Positions 46,673 to 54,929 of a DNA stretch of 64,000 nucleotides are shown one piece after another (within the stretch, counting starts at the first letter, position 1; every line of letters begins with the position of its first letter). The stretch lies in NCBI RefSeq assembly GCF_030813715.1, contig NZ_JAUSUZ010000001.1, positions 6,386,001 through 6,450,000 on the forward strand. Reading direction: 5' to 3'. The DNA comes from Catenuloplanes indicus (lineage in GTDB: Bacteria; Actinomycetota; Actinomycetes; Mycobacteriales; Micromonosporaceae). The position numbers were made by a program, and so were the translations under genes. The notes beneath the pieces were generated by a model. That model saw only the letters and a program-made list of their open reading frames with translations. It was not told the origin of the DNA and ran no database searches.

Positions 46673-46740
46673 CCGCTATCCGCTATACCGCAGATAGACC
46701 TATGGCGATCACGGGCCGTTACTGCTTGACTCGACCTCAG

Positions 46741-46803
46741 TGGGGGGAACCACACTGGGGGGAACGATCGGCACCCGGCGCCCGCACGGGCCCGGGTGCC
46801 GAT
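46741..46803 (+). promoter_or_regulatory. Direct repeats and stem-loop in the leader of a small ORF
   Basis: TGGGGGGAAC occurs at 46741 and 46756. A 12-bp perfect stem (ATCGGCACCCGG at 46767-46778, complement at 46792-46803) follows and ends two bases before the CGGGGGGAG ribosome-binding site of the ORF at 46822. The G-rich direct repeats could be protein-binding sites, or pair with other sequences to occlude translation. Confidence 0.45.
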
Positions 46804-46821
46804 TCGGGGGGAGCTGTCGCC

Positions 46822-47019
46822 ATGCCCGTGCTGCTGCGTCTCGCGACCGGTGCGCCCACGGCCGTCGCCGTCGCCGTCGTCTCCGCCGCCGCTCTCGGCG
46901 GCGCCTGCCTGCGCATCCGTCCGCGTTGCCGGCTGCCGCGCGCGGTCGGCCGAGGCTCTCCGGCCCGCTCGCCGCGCCGGTGCGCGCCGGCCCGCGCGCG
47001 CCTGACCGGCGAGAGCTGA
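46822..47019 (+). CDS. Small hypothetical protein (65 aa)
   Basis: The ATG is preceded by GGGGGGAG at a normal distance. The N-terminal half is one hydrophobic segment (LLRLATGAPTAVAVAVVSAAALGGACL), which could be a signal or membrane anchor; the rest is Arg-rich (RIRPRCRLPRAVGRGSPARS). No family is recognised. The Arg-rich part may simply reflect GC-rich DNA, so this is a tentative gene. It lies 84 bases before the XRE regulator. Confidence 0.4.
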   Translation: MPVLLRLATGAPTAVAVAVVSAAALGGACLRIRPRCRLPRAVGRGSPARSPRRCAPARARLTGES

Positions 47020-47103
47020 GCCGGTGCAGACTGCGGTGTCCCTACCGGCCATACGGCAGACACGTCCGGTGTCGGCCGGTGGGGGCGCCGCTCGGCGGTC
47101 CCG

Positions 47104-48000
47104 ATGACCGCCCAGGACCCACCCGCCGTCGCCCGCCGCCGGGTCCGGCTGGCGCTGCGCCACGCGCGCCAGCGCCGCAAGCTGACACAGCAGCAGGTGG
47201 CGGACGCGTTGGAGTGGTCGCTCTCCAAGGTCCAGCGGATCGAGAGCGGCGACGTCAGCATCTCCCCCACGGACCTGCGCGCCGCGCTCGCGTTGCTCGG
47301 CGTCGTCGATCCGCGGCGGGTCGCCCAGCTGATCGAGGACGCGAAGGCGTCCCGCCGGCAGCGCTGGTGGACCACGGCCGAGTACCGCGAGCACCTGAGC
47401 CCGGCGATGCTGCAACTGCTGCAGTTCGAGTCCGAGGCGACCGCGATCCGGGTGTTCCAGGCGACGCTCATTCCGGGCGTCCTGCAGACGCGTGCCTATG
47501 CGAGCTGGATCCAGCATTTCTGGGCCGGTGACATTCCGCATGCGGACATGAAGGTACGCGTCGAACTTCGCACCCGCCGCGGCGAGAGCCTGTTCGAGGT
47601 GCCGGACCCGCCGAAATACCTGCTGATCCTGGACGAGTCCGTGCTGCATCGTGAGGTCGGTGGCGCCGAGGTCTTCGCGGAGCAGCTCGAATACCTTCTG
47701 GAGAGGATTCGGCAAGAACGCGTCACGGTACGTTTCGTGCCCTTCTCCGACGCGGTCAAGCTGGTGATGCTGGGCTCGTTCACCATCCTCGAGCTGCCGG
47801 ACGAGGAGGACGTCTTCCTCTATCAGGAGGAGGGCTGGGGCGACTCGATGCATCACTCGCTGGCCACGATCCACCGGTACCGGGAGATCTTCGAACAGGC
47901 GTGGGAGGCGAGCTTCCCGCCCGACGTGTCGGCTCGTTTGATTGAAAGTTGTGTGCTGAGGCTCCGGACCCTGCTAGACAGGCAGCGGCACTCTGCCTAG
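47104..48000 (+). CDS. XRE-type HTH regulator with DUF5753 domain
   Basis: 298 residues. The HTH is at about 14-70 (LRHARQRRKLTQQQVADAL, WSLSKVQRIESGDVSISPTDL). The remainder is a DUF5753 ligand/partner domain with IRVFQATLIPGVLQTRAYAS, RRGESLFEVPDPPKYLLILDES (split block), and LGSFTILELPDEEDVFLYQEE. Such WhiJ/AbaA-like regulators are usually next to DUF397 proteins in actinobacteria and act in development or antibiotic control. Two DUF397 genes follow here. Confidence 0.93.
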   Translation: MTAQDPPAVARRRVRLALRHARQRRKLTQQQVADALEWSLSKVQRIESGDVSISPTDLRAALALLGVVDPRRVAQLIEDAKASRRQRWWTTAEYREHLSPAMLQLLQFESEATAIRVFQATLIPGVLQTRAYASWIQHFWAGDIPHADMKVRVELRTRRGESLFEVPDPPKYLLILDESVLHREVGGAEVFAEQLEYLLERIRQERVTVRFVPFSDAVKLVMLGSFTILELPDEEDVFLYQEEGWGDSMHHSLATIHRYREIFEQAWEASFPPDVSARLIESCVLRLRTLLDRQRHSA

Positions 48001-48032
48001 TGGCCGAGTGGAAATTCCACGGAGGGGTCCAT

Positions 48033-48221
48033 ATGGAATCAGCTGCACAATGGCACAAAAGCACCTATTGCGACACCGCATCGTGTGTCGAGGTCGCTGA
48101 TCTATCGCAAGGTGTGGTCGGTCTGCGCGACGGGAAGAATCCGTCCGGGCCGGTCCTGCGTTTTTCCGCCGCCGAATGGCATGCGTTTCTCGATATGCTC
48201 AAGCTAAAGAATATGGTCTGA
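48033..48221 (+). CDS. DUF397 domain protein 1
   Basis: 62 residues with a GGAGGGG site. QWHKSTYCDTASCVEVAD, VVGLRDGKNPSGPVLRFSAAEWHAFL is the complete DUF397 pattern (the second block is split by design here: GLRDGKNPSGP and LRFSAAEWHAFL). DUF397 proteins are small partners of XRE/DUF5753 regulators and are suggested antitoxin- or anti-regulator-like. It is 32 bases after the regulator and likely in its operon. A strong terminator follows. Confidence 0.92.
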   Translation: MESAAQWHKSTYCDTASCVEVADLSQGVVGLRDGKNPSGPVLRFSAAEWHAFLDMLKLKNMV

Positions 48222-48234
48222 CGGGGAATCCCGG

Positions 48235-48273
48235 CGAAAGGGTGCGGTCGCATGATGCGGCCGCACCCTTTCG
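48235..48273 (+). terminator. Strong stem-loop between the two DUF397 genes
   Basis: A 13-bp perfect stem (CGAAAGGGTGCGG / CCGCACCCTTTCG) with a 13-base loop that can itself pair partly. It probably terminates the XRE-DUF397 transcript. Confidence 0.75.
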
Positions 48274-48324
48274 CGTTCAGTAAGCAATTCACTACATTGA
48301 GTTCTCTGATTGGAGGAGGCCGAC

Positions 48325-48576
48325 ATGGCGAGCGTTGACATGGCCCACATGACCTGGCGGCGGAGCACTCGATGCGACACCAGTTCCTGCGTGGAGGTCG
48401 CGCGTGGGAATTCCGGAGCGAGAGTCCGGAGCAGTGTGGATCCGGCCGGTCCGGTGCTGATCTTCTCGGCGGAGGCGTGGCGCGCGCTCCTCGAAAAGAT
48501 CCACCGTTCTGCTGACCGGGATCAAGCGTCCGTGGTACGCGTTTCGGGCCCGCACGGTTCAACGAAAGGCCGGTGA
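48325..48576 (+). CDS. DUF397 domain protein 2
   Basis: 83 residues from ATG 48325 with GGAGGAGG five bases upstream. It keeps TWRRSTRCDTSSCVEVARG and DPAGPVLIFSAEAWRALLEKI, but the central RDxK-type motif is replaced by GARVRSSVDP, and the C-terminus has an unusual 20-residue extension (ADRDQASVVRVSGPHGSTKG). A divergent paralogue of the preceding gene, separated from it by a terminator, so separately expressed. Confidence 0.88.
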   Translation: MASVDMAHMTWRRSTRCDTSSCVEVARGNSGARVRSSVDPAGPVLIFSAEAWRALLEKIHRSADRDQASVVRVSGPHGSTKGR

Positions 48577-48681
48577 CTTTCCCCACGATCGATCCGTTAA
48601 TCCATTTCTGACGCCACCCCCGTACCCCCGCCTGACGTCGTCGCGGCGTCCCGGCGGGGGAGTCAGGTAAGGAGAAGACGG

Positions 48682-50232
48682 ATGAACCGACGACGAGCAC
48701 TCACCACGGCTGCCGTCATCGTTACCGCGGGCGCCGCAGTCGCGCTGACCTTCCCCGCGTTCGCCGGCACCGGCGGCCGGGAACGGCCGGACGGCGCCGC
48801 CGCCGAGCGCCCGCTCGCCGGGCCCGAGGTGCTCGCCGCGCTCTCCCGCGACTTCGGCCTGACCACCGAGCAGGCCACCGACCGGCTCGCCGCCGAGCGC
48901 GAGGCCGCCGCGGCGGTGCGCACCGTCAAGGCCGAAGCCGGTGCCGCCTGGGCCGGTGCCTGGCTGAACGACGCCGCGGACACGCTCACCATCGCGGTGA
49001 CCGACCAGGCGCTGGCCGACGACATCCGGGCGGCCGGCGCCGAGCCGAAGATCGTGCCGCACAGCTCGGCCGCGTTGGAGCAGGTCAAGGCCACGCTGGA
49101 CACGAACGCGGACGAGGCCGCCGAGTCCATCCCCGGCTGGTACGTCGACGCGGCCGCCAACACCGTGGTCGTGCTGGCCCGCACGGACGTCCCGGACGCG
49201 GAGGCGGCCGCGGCGGAGTTCGCCGAGGCCAGCGGTGTGGATCCGGCGACGGTACGGGTGGAGGCCAGCCAGGAGGCGCCGAAGCCGCTCTTCGACATCG
49301 TCGGCGGCGACGCGTACACGCTCGGCAACGCGCGCTGCTCGATCGGCTTCGCGGTGACCGGCGGCTTCGTCACGGCCGGTCACTGCGGTCAGGCCGGTGC
49401 GGACACCCGCGGCGTCAACAACGCGCCGCAGGGCGAGTTCGCGGTCTCCTCGTTCCCGCAGGACGACTTCGCGGTGGTGCGGACGAACGCGGACTGGACG
49501 CCGACCGCGTCGGTCAACGACTACAACGGCGGCGTGCTGCCGGTCGCGGGCGCCGAGGTCGCGCCGGTCGGCGCGTCCGTCTGCCGCTCCGGCTCCACCA
49601 CCGGCCTGCACTGCGGCGAGGTCCAGGCGCTGAACGCCACGGTCAACTACGCCGAGGGCACGGTCACCGGCCTCACCCGGACCAGCGTCTGCGCCGAACC
49701 CGGCGACTCCGGCGGCGCGTTCATCGCCGGCGACCAGGCGCAGGGCGTCACGTCCGGCGGTTCCGGTGACTGCACCCGCGGCGGCGTCACGTTCTTCCAG
49801 CCGGTCGCCGAGATCCTGGAGCGGAACAACCTGACGCTGGTCACCACGGGCGACGCCGGCACGCCGCCGGCCACCGAGCCTCCCGCCACCGAGCCTCCCG
49901 CCACCGAGCCTCCGGCGGAGGCCGACTGCGCGGCCGAGGGCGGCGTGCGGCGCGAGGGCACCATCACCCGGCCCGGTCAGCGCCGCGACGCGGTGCGCTT
50001 CCGGGCCCCGGCCGGCACGCATGCGGCCTGCCTGACCGCGCCCGCGGGTGCGGACTTCGACCTCTACCTGCAGCAGCAGGTGAACGGCGGCCGCTGGGTG
50101 ACCGTCGCCCGCGCGGCCACCGGCTCCGGCACCGAGACGCTCACGTTCGAGGGCGCAGCCGGCAACTACCGCTACCGGGTCGCCTCCGCCTCCGGCACCG
50201 GCGACTTCGGTCTCCAGTTCGCGGTGAACTAG
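48682..50232 (+). CDS. Secreted S1 family (alpha-lytic/streptogrisin-type) protease with PPC domain
   Basis: 516 residues. Signal peptide (NRRRALTTAAVIVTAGAAVA), then a pro-region up to about residue 205 (two DxATVRVEAS-type pro-subdomains). The catalytic domain starts near IVGGDAYTLGNARCSIGF; the triad is His in FVTAGHCG, Asp in QDDFAVVRT, Ser in EPGDSGGAFIAG. A PPATEPPATEPPATEPP linker leads to a C-terminal pre-peptidase (PPC) beta domain (DAVRFRAPAGTHAACL, DFDLYLQQ). The enzyme should fold with its pro-region and be released outside the cell. Secretion is inferred from the signal. Confidence 0.93.
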   Translation: MNRRRALTTAAVIVTAGAAVALTFPAFAGTGGRERPDGAAAERPLAGPEVLAALSRDFGLTTEQATDRLAAEREAAAAVRTVKAEAGAAWAGAWLNDAADTLTIAVTDQALADDIRAAGAEPKIVPHSSAALEQVKATLDTNADEAAESIPGWYVDAAANTVVVLARTDVPDAEAAAAEFAEASGVDPATVRVEASQEAPKPLFDIVGGDAYTLGNARCSIGFAVTGGFVTAGHCGQAGADTRGVNNAPQGEFAVSSFPQDDFAVVRTNADWTPTASVNDYNGGVLPVAGAEVAPVGASVCRSGSTTGLHCGEVQALNATVNYAEGTVTGLTRTSVCAEPGDSGGAFIAGDQAQGVTSGGSGDCTRGGVTFFQPVAEILERNNLTLVTTGDAGTPPATEPPATEPPATEPPAEADCAAEGGVRREGTITRPGQRRDAVRFRAPAGTHAACLTAPAGADFDLYLQQQVNGGRWVTVARAATGSGTETLTFEGAAGNYRYRVASASGTGDFGLQFAVN

Positions 50233-50249
50233 CGGTCACCGCACAGGCG

Positions 50250-50297
50250 TCGGCGCGAGGCGGTCAACGGGTCAGCCGCCTCGCGCCGATTTCTCCT
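50250..50297 (+). terminator. Intrinsic terminator after the protease
   Basis: A perfect 14-bp stem (TCGGCGCGAGGCGG and its complement, arms 50250-50263 and 50276-50289), then TTTCTCCTTTT. Confidence 0.88.
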
Positions 50298-50360
50298 TTT
50301 CCGCGGAACCCGCCGGTGATGCCTCGGTCACGGTGCGCGTGCCGAGGTGGGGTGAGGCGC

Positions 50361-50366
50361 TACCGT
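50361..50366 (+). promoter_or_regulatory. -10 box (TACCGT), leaderless start
   Basis: TACCGT ends six bases before the GTG at 50373. Confidence 0.45.
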
Positions 50367-50372
50367 GGCGGC

Positions 50373-50774
50373 GTGGGCTATGAGGCGCTGGTCGTGGTCG
50401 CTCTGGTGCTGCACGCGGGCTTCCTGGCGTACCTTGCGGTGGGGGGTTATCTCGCGTGGTGGTGGCCGCGGACGATCTGGCTGCACCTGATCACGGCGGC
50501 GTGGGGAGTGACCGTGGTCGCGGCGTCGCTGACCTGCCCGCTGACCACTCTGGAGCGCTGGGCGCGGGCGGGCGCCGGTCAGTCCGTCCCGGATGCCGGG
50601 TTCATCGACCGCTACCTGACCGGGGTGATCTACCCGGAGGATCACCTGTGGACGGCCCGGATCGTGCTGGGGGTCGTCGTCGTTGTCTCCTGGACCGGGT
50701 TCGTGATGCGGTGGCGGCGCCGGCGGGCGCAGCAGCGAGCGAGCATTTCGGGGCAAGCCGCGACATATCGGTGA
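50373..50774 (+). CDS. DUF2784 family membrane protein
   Basis: 133 residues from GTG 50373. About three to four membrane helices (EALVVVALVLHAGFLAYLAV, IWLHLITAAWGVTVVAA, ARIVLGVVVVVSWTGFVMRW) and the family segment CPLTTLERWARAGAG, GFIDRYLTGVIYPE. Members are uncharacterised small membrane proteins in many bacteria. Basic C-terminus. Gene stands alone between the protease and ftsK. Confidence 0.82.
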   Translation: MGYEALVVVALVLHAGFLAYLAVGGYLAWWWPRTIWLHLITAAWGVTVVAASLTCPLTTLERWARAGAGQSVPDAGFIDRYLTGVIYPEDHLWTARIVLGVVVVVSWTGFVMRWRRRRAQQRASISGQAATYR

Positions 50775-50836
50775 GAGTGAGATCTCGTCGCGAGTGACAC
50801 GCGGCGAATAGGCCAGCCGGACCGGCGCGGCGCCGT

Positions 50837-50842
50837 TACCGT
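50837..50842 (+). promoter_or_regulatory. -10 box (TACCGT) of ftsK, leaderless start
   Basis: TACCGT ends six bases before the ATG at 50849. Confidence 0.5.
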
Positions 50843-50848
50843 GACCTC

Positions 50849-53422
50849 ATGGCAGGTCGTACCTCTCCGGCGAAGCGGCGGACCACGCCGGCGGCGCGGA
50901 CGGGCACATCCTCCTCGCGGACCCCGGCGTCGTCCCGCGCCCGCACGCCCGCGGCCCGGAAGCCGGCCGCCCGGCGGCCCGCGCCGCGTGCCCGGGCCAA
51001 GCGCGGCGGCGTCAACCCGCTGCTGATCGCGGCCGGTGGGCTCGGCGCACTGTGGATGCTGGTCGCCAGCGGCCTCGGCTGGAGCGTGCGGCAGGTCGGG
51101 CGCGGCGCGGCCAGCGCCCGCGATCTGGACCCGGCACACCGCCGGGACGGCACCGGCCTGCTCATGTTCGGCCTGGCGATCCTGATCGCGGTCGCGGTCT
51201 GGTTCGAGTCGGCCGGTCCGGTCGGCGCGTGGCTGGCGGACTCGATCCGGCTGTTCTTCGGCGCGGTCTCGATAGCGATCCCGTTGCTGCTCTTCTACGG
51301 CGCGGTCCGGCTGATGCGCGAGCCGTCCGATCCGGAGCACCGGGGCAGTGGCCTGGTCGGCTGGACCGCGGTGCTGGTGGCCGCGGACGCGCTGCTGCAC
51401 GTGGCCCAGCGCCCGGTCAGCGACCAGCAGCTGGACTACGCCGGTGGCCTGATCGGCTACGGCGTGGGTGGCCTGCTGGTCGCGGCCGTGACGCCGTGGG
51501 TCGCCGTACCGCTGCTGGTGTTGCTTCTGCTCTTCGGCGTCCTGGTGGTGACGGCCACGCCGATCAACAAGATCCCGGAGCGGCTCGGCGACCTGTTCGA
51601 GGCGTTCGCCGGTGGCCGGCCGGCCGGTGGCCGCGGGCGCCACGACCTCGACGACGACGAGGTCCTGGACGACGACGAGGCCGAGGAGGAGGAGGAGCCG
51701 CCGCGACCGGCCCGCCGCCGCGCCGCCCGCCGCAAGGCCGCCTCGCACGTGGACGCCGCGGCCGACGAGCCGATGGACGCGCCGCCGCCACCGCCGGTCC
51801 CGGACGACGGCTTCGACGAGCTGCTCGACGACATGCACGACACGGTCGCGCTGCCGAAGATCACCAAGCTGAAGAAGGCGTCCGGCAGGATGGTCCCGCC
51901 GGAGCACTCGCCCGCGCCGCCGACGCGCGCGGAGCAGCTGGCCATCACCGCGATCGAGGGCGACTACAAGCTGCCACCGCCGGAGCTGCTCAAGGCCGGC
52001 GCGGCCGCGAAGAAGGCCAGCAAGGCCAACGAGGAGATCACCGCGGCGCTGGAGGGCGTGTTCGACCAGTTCGGCGTGGACGCGCAGGTCACCGGCTTCA
52101 CCCGGGGCCCGACCGTCACGCGGTACGCGGTGGAGCTGGGCCGCGGCGTCAAGGTCGAGCGGATCACCCAGCTGTCCCGCAACATCGCGTACGCCGTGAA
52201 GTCCGCGGACGTGCGCATCCTCAGCCCGATCCCGGGGAAGTCCGCGGTCGGCGTGGAGATCCCGAACACCGACCCGGAGAACGTGGCGCTCGGCGACGTG
52301 CTGCGCTCCTACAACGCCACGTCGAACGATCACCCGATGCTGGCCGCGCTGGGCAAGGACATCGAGGGCGGGTTCGTGGTGGCGAACCTCGCGAAGATGC
52401 CGCACATCCTGATCGCGGGCGCGACCGGCGCGGGCAAGTCGTCCTGCCTGAACTCGCTGCTGGTGTCGATTCTGACCAGGGCCACGCCGGACGAGGTGCG
52501 TCTGCTGCTGATCGACCCGAAGCGCGTGGAGATGACTTCTTACGAGGGCATCCCGCACCTGGTCACGCCGATCGTCACCGACCCGAAGAAGGCGGCGACC
52601 GCGCTGGAGTGGGTCGTCGGCGAGATGGACATGCGCTACGACGACCTCGCGGCGAACGGCGTGCGGCACATCGACGACTTCAACCGCAAGGTGCGCAACG
52701 GCGAGATCACAGCGCCGCCCGGCGTGGAGCGGGAGCTCAAGCCGTACCCCTATCTGCTGGTGATCGTGGACGAGCTGGCCGACCTGATGATGGTGGCGCC
52801 GCGCGACGTCGAGGACTCGATCGTGCGCATCACCCAGCTGGCCCGCGCGGCCGGCATCCACCTGGTGCTGGCCACCCAGCGCCCGTCGGTGGACGTGGTG
52901 ACCGGCCTGATCAAGGCGAACGTGCCGTCCCGGCTCGCGTTCGCCACCTCGTCGCTGGCCGACTCCCGGGTCATCCTGGACCAGCCCGGCGCGGAGAAGC
53001 TGCTCGGCCGCGGCGACGGCCTGTTCCTGCCGATGGGCGCGTCGAAGCCGACCCGCATCCAGGGCGCGTGGATCACCGAGGCGGAGATCGCCGCGGTGGT
53101 GAAGTTCTGCAAGGACCAGCGCGAGCCGGAGTTCCAGCAGAACGTCACCGAGGCGGTGCCGGACCCGCGGAAGCAGATCGACGAGGAGGTCGGCGACGAC
53201 CTCGACCTGCTGCTCCAGGCGATCGAGCTGGTGGTGACCAGTCAGTTCGGCTCCACCTCGATGCTGCAGCGGAAGCTGCGCGTCGGCTTCGCCAAGGCCG
53301 GCCGCCTGATGGACCTGATGGAGTCGCGCGGCATCGTCGGCCCGTCCGAGGGCTCCAAGGCCCGGGACGTGCTGATCAAGCCGGACGAGCTGGAAGAGGC
53401 GCTGGCCGCGCTGCGTCCCTAG
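50849..53422 (+). CDS. ftsK: DNA translocase FtsK/SpoIIIE
   Basis: 857 residues. A basic N-terminus (about 50 residues) precedes four membrane helices (55-205), an acidic/Arg linker (DDDEVLDDDEAEEEEEPPR), the alpha/beta motor (Walker A GATGAGKSSCLNSLL at about 524, Walker B LLVIVDELADLMM) and the gamma domain (LLLQAIELVVTSQFGS, RKLRVGFAKAGRLMDLM) that reads polar chromosome sites. It moves DNA across the septum in division or sporulation. The last 47 bases overlap a convergent gene. Confidence 0.96.
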   Translation: MAGRTSPAKRRTTPAARTGTSSSRTPASSRARTPAARKPAARRPAPRARAKRGGVNPLLIAAGGLGALWMLVASGLGWSVRQVGRGAASARDLDPAHRRDGTGLLMFGLAILIAVAVWFESAGPVGAWLADSIRLFFGAVSIAIPLLLFYGAVRLMREPSDPEHRGSGLVGWTAVLVAADALLHVAQRPVSDQQLDYAGGLIGYGVGGLLVAAVTPWVAVPLLVLLLLFGVLVVTATPINKIPERLGDLFEAFAGGRPAGGRGRHDLDDDEVLDDDEAEEEEEPPRPARRRAARRKAASHVDAAADEPMDAPPPPPVPDDGFDELLDDMHDTVALPKITKLKKASGRMVPPEHSPAPPTRAEQLAITAIEGDYKLPPPELLKAGAAAKKASKANEEITAALEGVFDQFGVDAQVTGFTRGPTVTRYAVELGRGVKVERITQLSRNIAYAVKSADVRILSPIPGKSAVGVEIPNTDPENVALGDVLRSYNATSNDHPMLAALGKDIEGGFVVANLAKMPHILIAGATGAGKSSCLNSLLVSILTRATPDEVRLLLIDPKRVEMTSYEGIPHLVTPIVTDPKKAATALEWVVGEMDMRYDDLAANGVRHIDDFNRKVRNGEITAPPGVERELKPYPYLLVIVDELADLMMVAPRDVEDSIVRITQLARAAGIHLVLATQRPSVDVVTGLIKANVPSRLAFATSSLADSRVILDQPGAEKLLGRGDGLFLPMGASKPTRIQGAWITEAEIAAVVKFCKDQREPEFQQNVTEAVPDPRKQIDEEVGDDLDLLLQAIELVVTSQFGSTSMLQRKLRVGFAKAGRLMDLMESRGIVGPSEGSKARDVLIKPDELEEALAALRP

Positions 53423-53876
53423 CCGCCTCGGGGGCCGGGAACGGCGAACGGAACGTGAACGCGTCCGGCCCCGGGCCGTTCGCGCCGAGCAGGCGGAGCC
53501 GGGCGACGCCCTCCTCCGGCGACGGGATCGTGCCGGCCGGGACCCACCACAGCACCATCGACGCGCGGTAGCCGAGCGGGACGAACCAGTCGCGCCGTTG
53601 CCGCAGGTAGTCGAGGTGCTCGCTGTGGTACGTGAACGCCCGCAGCGCCTCCAGCGACTCCCACACGGACAGCGTGACGATCACGTCCGGCTCGGTCGGC
53701 CGGACCGTGGTGGCGTCGCCGGCCGGTCCCTCGGCCAGCCGCCAGACGAAGCCGGGGGAGCGGTCGGCCAGCGCGTTGATCGGGTCGAGGCCCGCCACGA
53801 ACCCGGCGGTGGCCGGGTCGTCCAGTGGCGCGCGGAGGCGGGCGGCGTTGAAGTGGGCGAGGTGATAACCGGTCAT
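53376..53876 (-). CDS. DUF3291 family protein (dabb/antibiotic-monooxygenase-like)
   Basis: 166 residues from ATG 53876. HLAHFNAARLRAPLDDPATAGF, GFVWRLAEGPAGDA, ESLEALRAFTYHSEHLDYLR and RRDWFVPLG with YRASMVLWWVPAGT match DUF3291, a small ferredoxin-fold group of unknown enzymology. It lies 33 bases after the regulator gene in the same direction and probably in the guanidine operon. Its 3' end overlaps ftsK by 47 bases, and the C-terminal Ala/Pro-rich 25 residues are in that overlap. Confidence 0.82.
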   Translation of the reverse strand: MTGYHLAHFNAARLRAPLDDPATAGFVAGLDPINALADRSPGFVWRLAEGPAGDATTVRPTEPDVIVTLSVWESLEALRAFTYHSEHLDYLRQRRDWFVPLGYRASMVLWWVPAGTIPSPEEGVARLRLLGANGPGPDAFTFRSPFPAPEAARDAARPAPLPARPA

Positions 53877-53909
53877 GGGGTGTAGCCCATCACCCGGCGG
53901 CATCTAAAG

Positions 53910-54566
53910 TCAATCAGTTTTGTTTTTAGAGCTCGTGAGCGTGACGCAGCAGCGGCCCGGCGCCGCGTCCATCCGCGCGTCCCAGGTCGCGTCCAGCCCG
54001 TGGCCGTCCAGCAGCCCCTGCACCATCGCCAGGTTCATGCCACAGATCAGCGGCGGGAACTGCGCGGCCAGCCGGTGGAACGGGCAGTTGCGCAGCTCGA
54101 TCCGCCCGCCCTCCTCGTGCGGCAGGTAGCCGTGCGCCGTCAGCACCTCGGCCGCGGACGTGGACGACGCCGGTGCGGCGCGGCCGTGTGCGCGGGCCGC
54201 GTCGAACAGCGCCAGGTCCGCGCCGGTCCGCTCGACCGCCTCGGCCAGCAGTTCGGCCGCCGTGCGGTAGGCGCGCGGCGGCACGCTCACCTCGTGCTCG
54301 GCCGAGGCCGCACGGTAGAGCTTCGCCGGTCGGCCCGCGCCCGGACCGGAGCGGCCGGAACGGCGTGCGTAGGTGACCTCCAGTAGCCCTGCGTCCACGA
54401 GTTTGTCCAGGTGGTGGGCCGCGAGCGTGCGGCCGACGCCGAGCGCCGCCGCCACCTCGTCGCGGCCGACCGGCGCACCGCCCGCCGCGATCACCTCGCG
54501 GTAGGCGGCGTGCCGCACGCCGTCGGCCAGCGCGGACACGGCGGTCAGATCAGCGTCATCGTGCAT
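53910..54566 (-). CDS. ArsR/SufR-like winged-helix regulator with cysteine-rich C-terminus
   Basis: 218 residues from ATG 54566. N-terminal winged helix: VSALADGVRHAAYREVIA, GRDEVAAALGVGRTLAAHHLDKL, GLLEVTYARRSG. The C-terminal part has NCPFHRLAAQFPPLICGMN and GRCCV, giving Cys-X13-Cys and a vicinal Cys pair, similar in plan (not spacing) to the Fe-S ligands of SufR. It may bind a metal, an Fe-S cluster or respond to redox. A perfect palindrome overlaps its promoter and a guanidine exporter precedes it, so it probably autoregulates the locus. The 3' end is unusually AT-rich (SSKNKTD). Confidence 0.82.
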   Translation of the reverse strand: MHDDADLTAVSALADGVRHAAYREVIAAGGAPVGRDEVAAALGVGRTLAAHHLDKLVDAGLLEVTYARRSGRSGPGAGRPAKLYRAASAEHEVSVPPRAYRTAAELLAEAVERTGADLALFDAARAHGRAAPASSTSAAEVLTAHGYLPHEEGGRIELRNCPFHRLAAQFPPLICGMNLAMVQGLLDGHGLDATWDARMDAAPGRCCVTLTSSKNKTD

Positions 54567-54572
54567 CGCGCC

Positions 54573-54578
54573 ATCGTA
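54573..54578 (-). promoter_or_regulatory. -10 box (TACGAT on the minus strand) of the regulator
   Basis: On the minus strand TACGAT ends six bases before the ATG at 54566, the same spacing as other leaderless genes here. Confidence 0.5.
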
Positions 54579-54580
54579 TG

Positions 54581-54596
54581 ACCAACGTGCGTTGGT
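54581..54596. promoter_or_regulatory. Palindromic operator between sugE and the regulator
   Basis: ACCAACGTGCGTTGGT consists of 7-bp perfect arms with a 2-bp centre. It covers the expected -35 side of the regulator promoter and begins one base after the sugE stop, so it is a strong candidate for autoregulation. Confidence 0.6.
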
Positions 54597-54597
54597 G

Positions 54598-54912
54598 TTA
54601 GTGGAAGAACTTGAGCCCCGCGACGCCGCAGATGACCAGCATCAGACAGAGGACGCGGGGCAGCGAGGCGGACTCACCCAGCACCGTCATGCCGACGATC
54701 GCGGTGCCGACCGCGCCGATCCCGACCCAGACCGCGTACCCGGTGCCGACCGGGATCGTGCGTAGCGCGTAGCCGAGACCGGCCATGCTGAGCACCAGCG
54801 CGACGCCGAAGATCGTGGTGGGGAGCCAGCGGGAGAAACCGTCGCTCTTCTCCAGCGCGATCGCCCAGACCGTCTCGAGCAGACCGGAGACGACGAGAAC
54901 CAGCCAAGCCAT
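54598..54912 (-). CDS. gdx: SugE/Gdx-type small multidrug resistance (SMR) exporter
   Basis: 104 residues, four membrane helices. The start MAWLVLVVSGLLETVWAIA contains the conserved membrane Glu14 (G-L-x-E-x-x-W) and EKSDGFSRWLPT; IPVGTGYAVWVGIGAVGT and the C-terminal VICGVAGLKFF agree with the SugE/Gdx branch rather than EmrE/Qac. Gdx proteins export guanidinium in exchange for protons. The guanidine-III riboswitch just upstream makes this assignment firm. Two SMR-type partners, as in SugE1/2 heterodimers, are not seen. Confidence 0.93.
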   Translation of the reverse strand: MAWLVLVVSGLLETVWAIALEKSDGFSRWLPTTIFGVALVLSMAGLGYALRTIPVGTGYAVWVGIGAVGTAIVGMTVLGESASLPRVLCLMLVICGVAGLKFFH

Positions 54913-54929
54913 GACGAGTCACCACTCCA

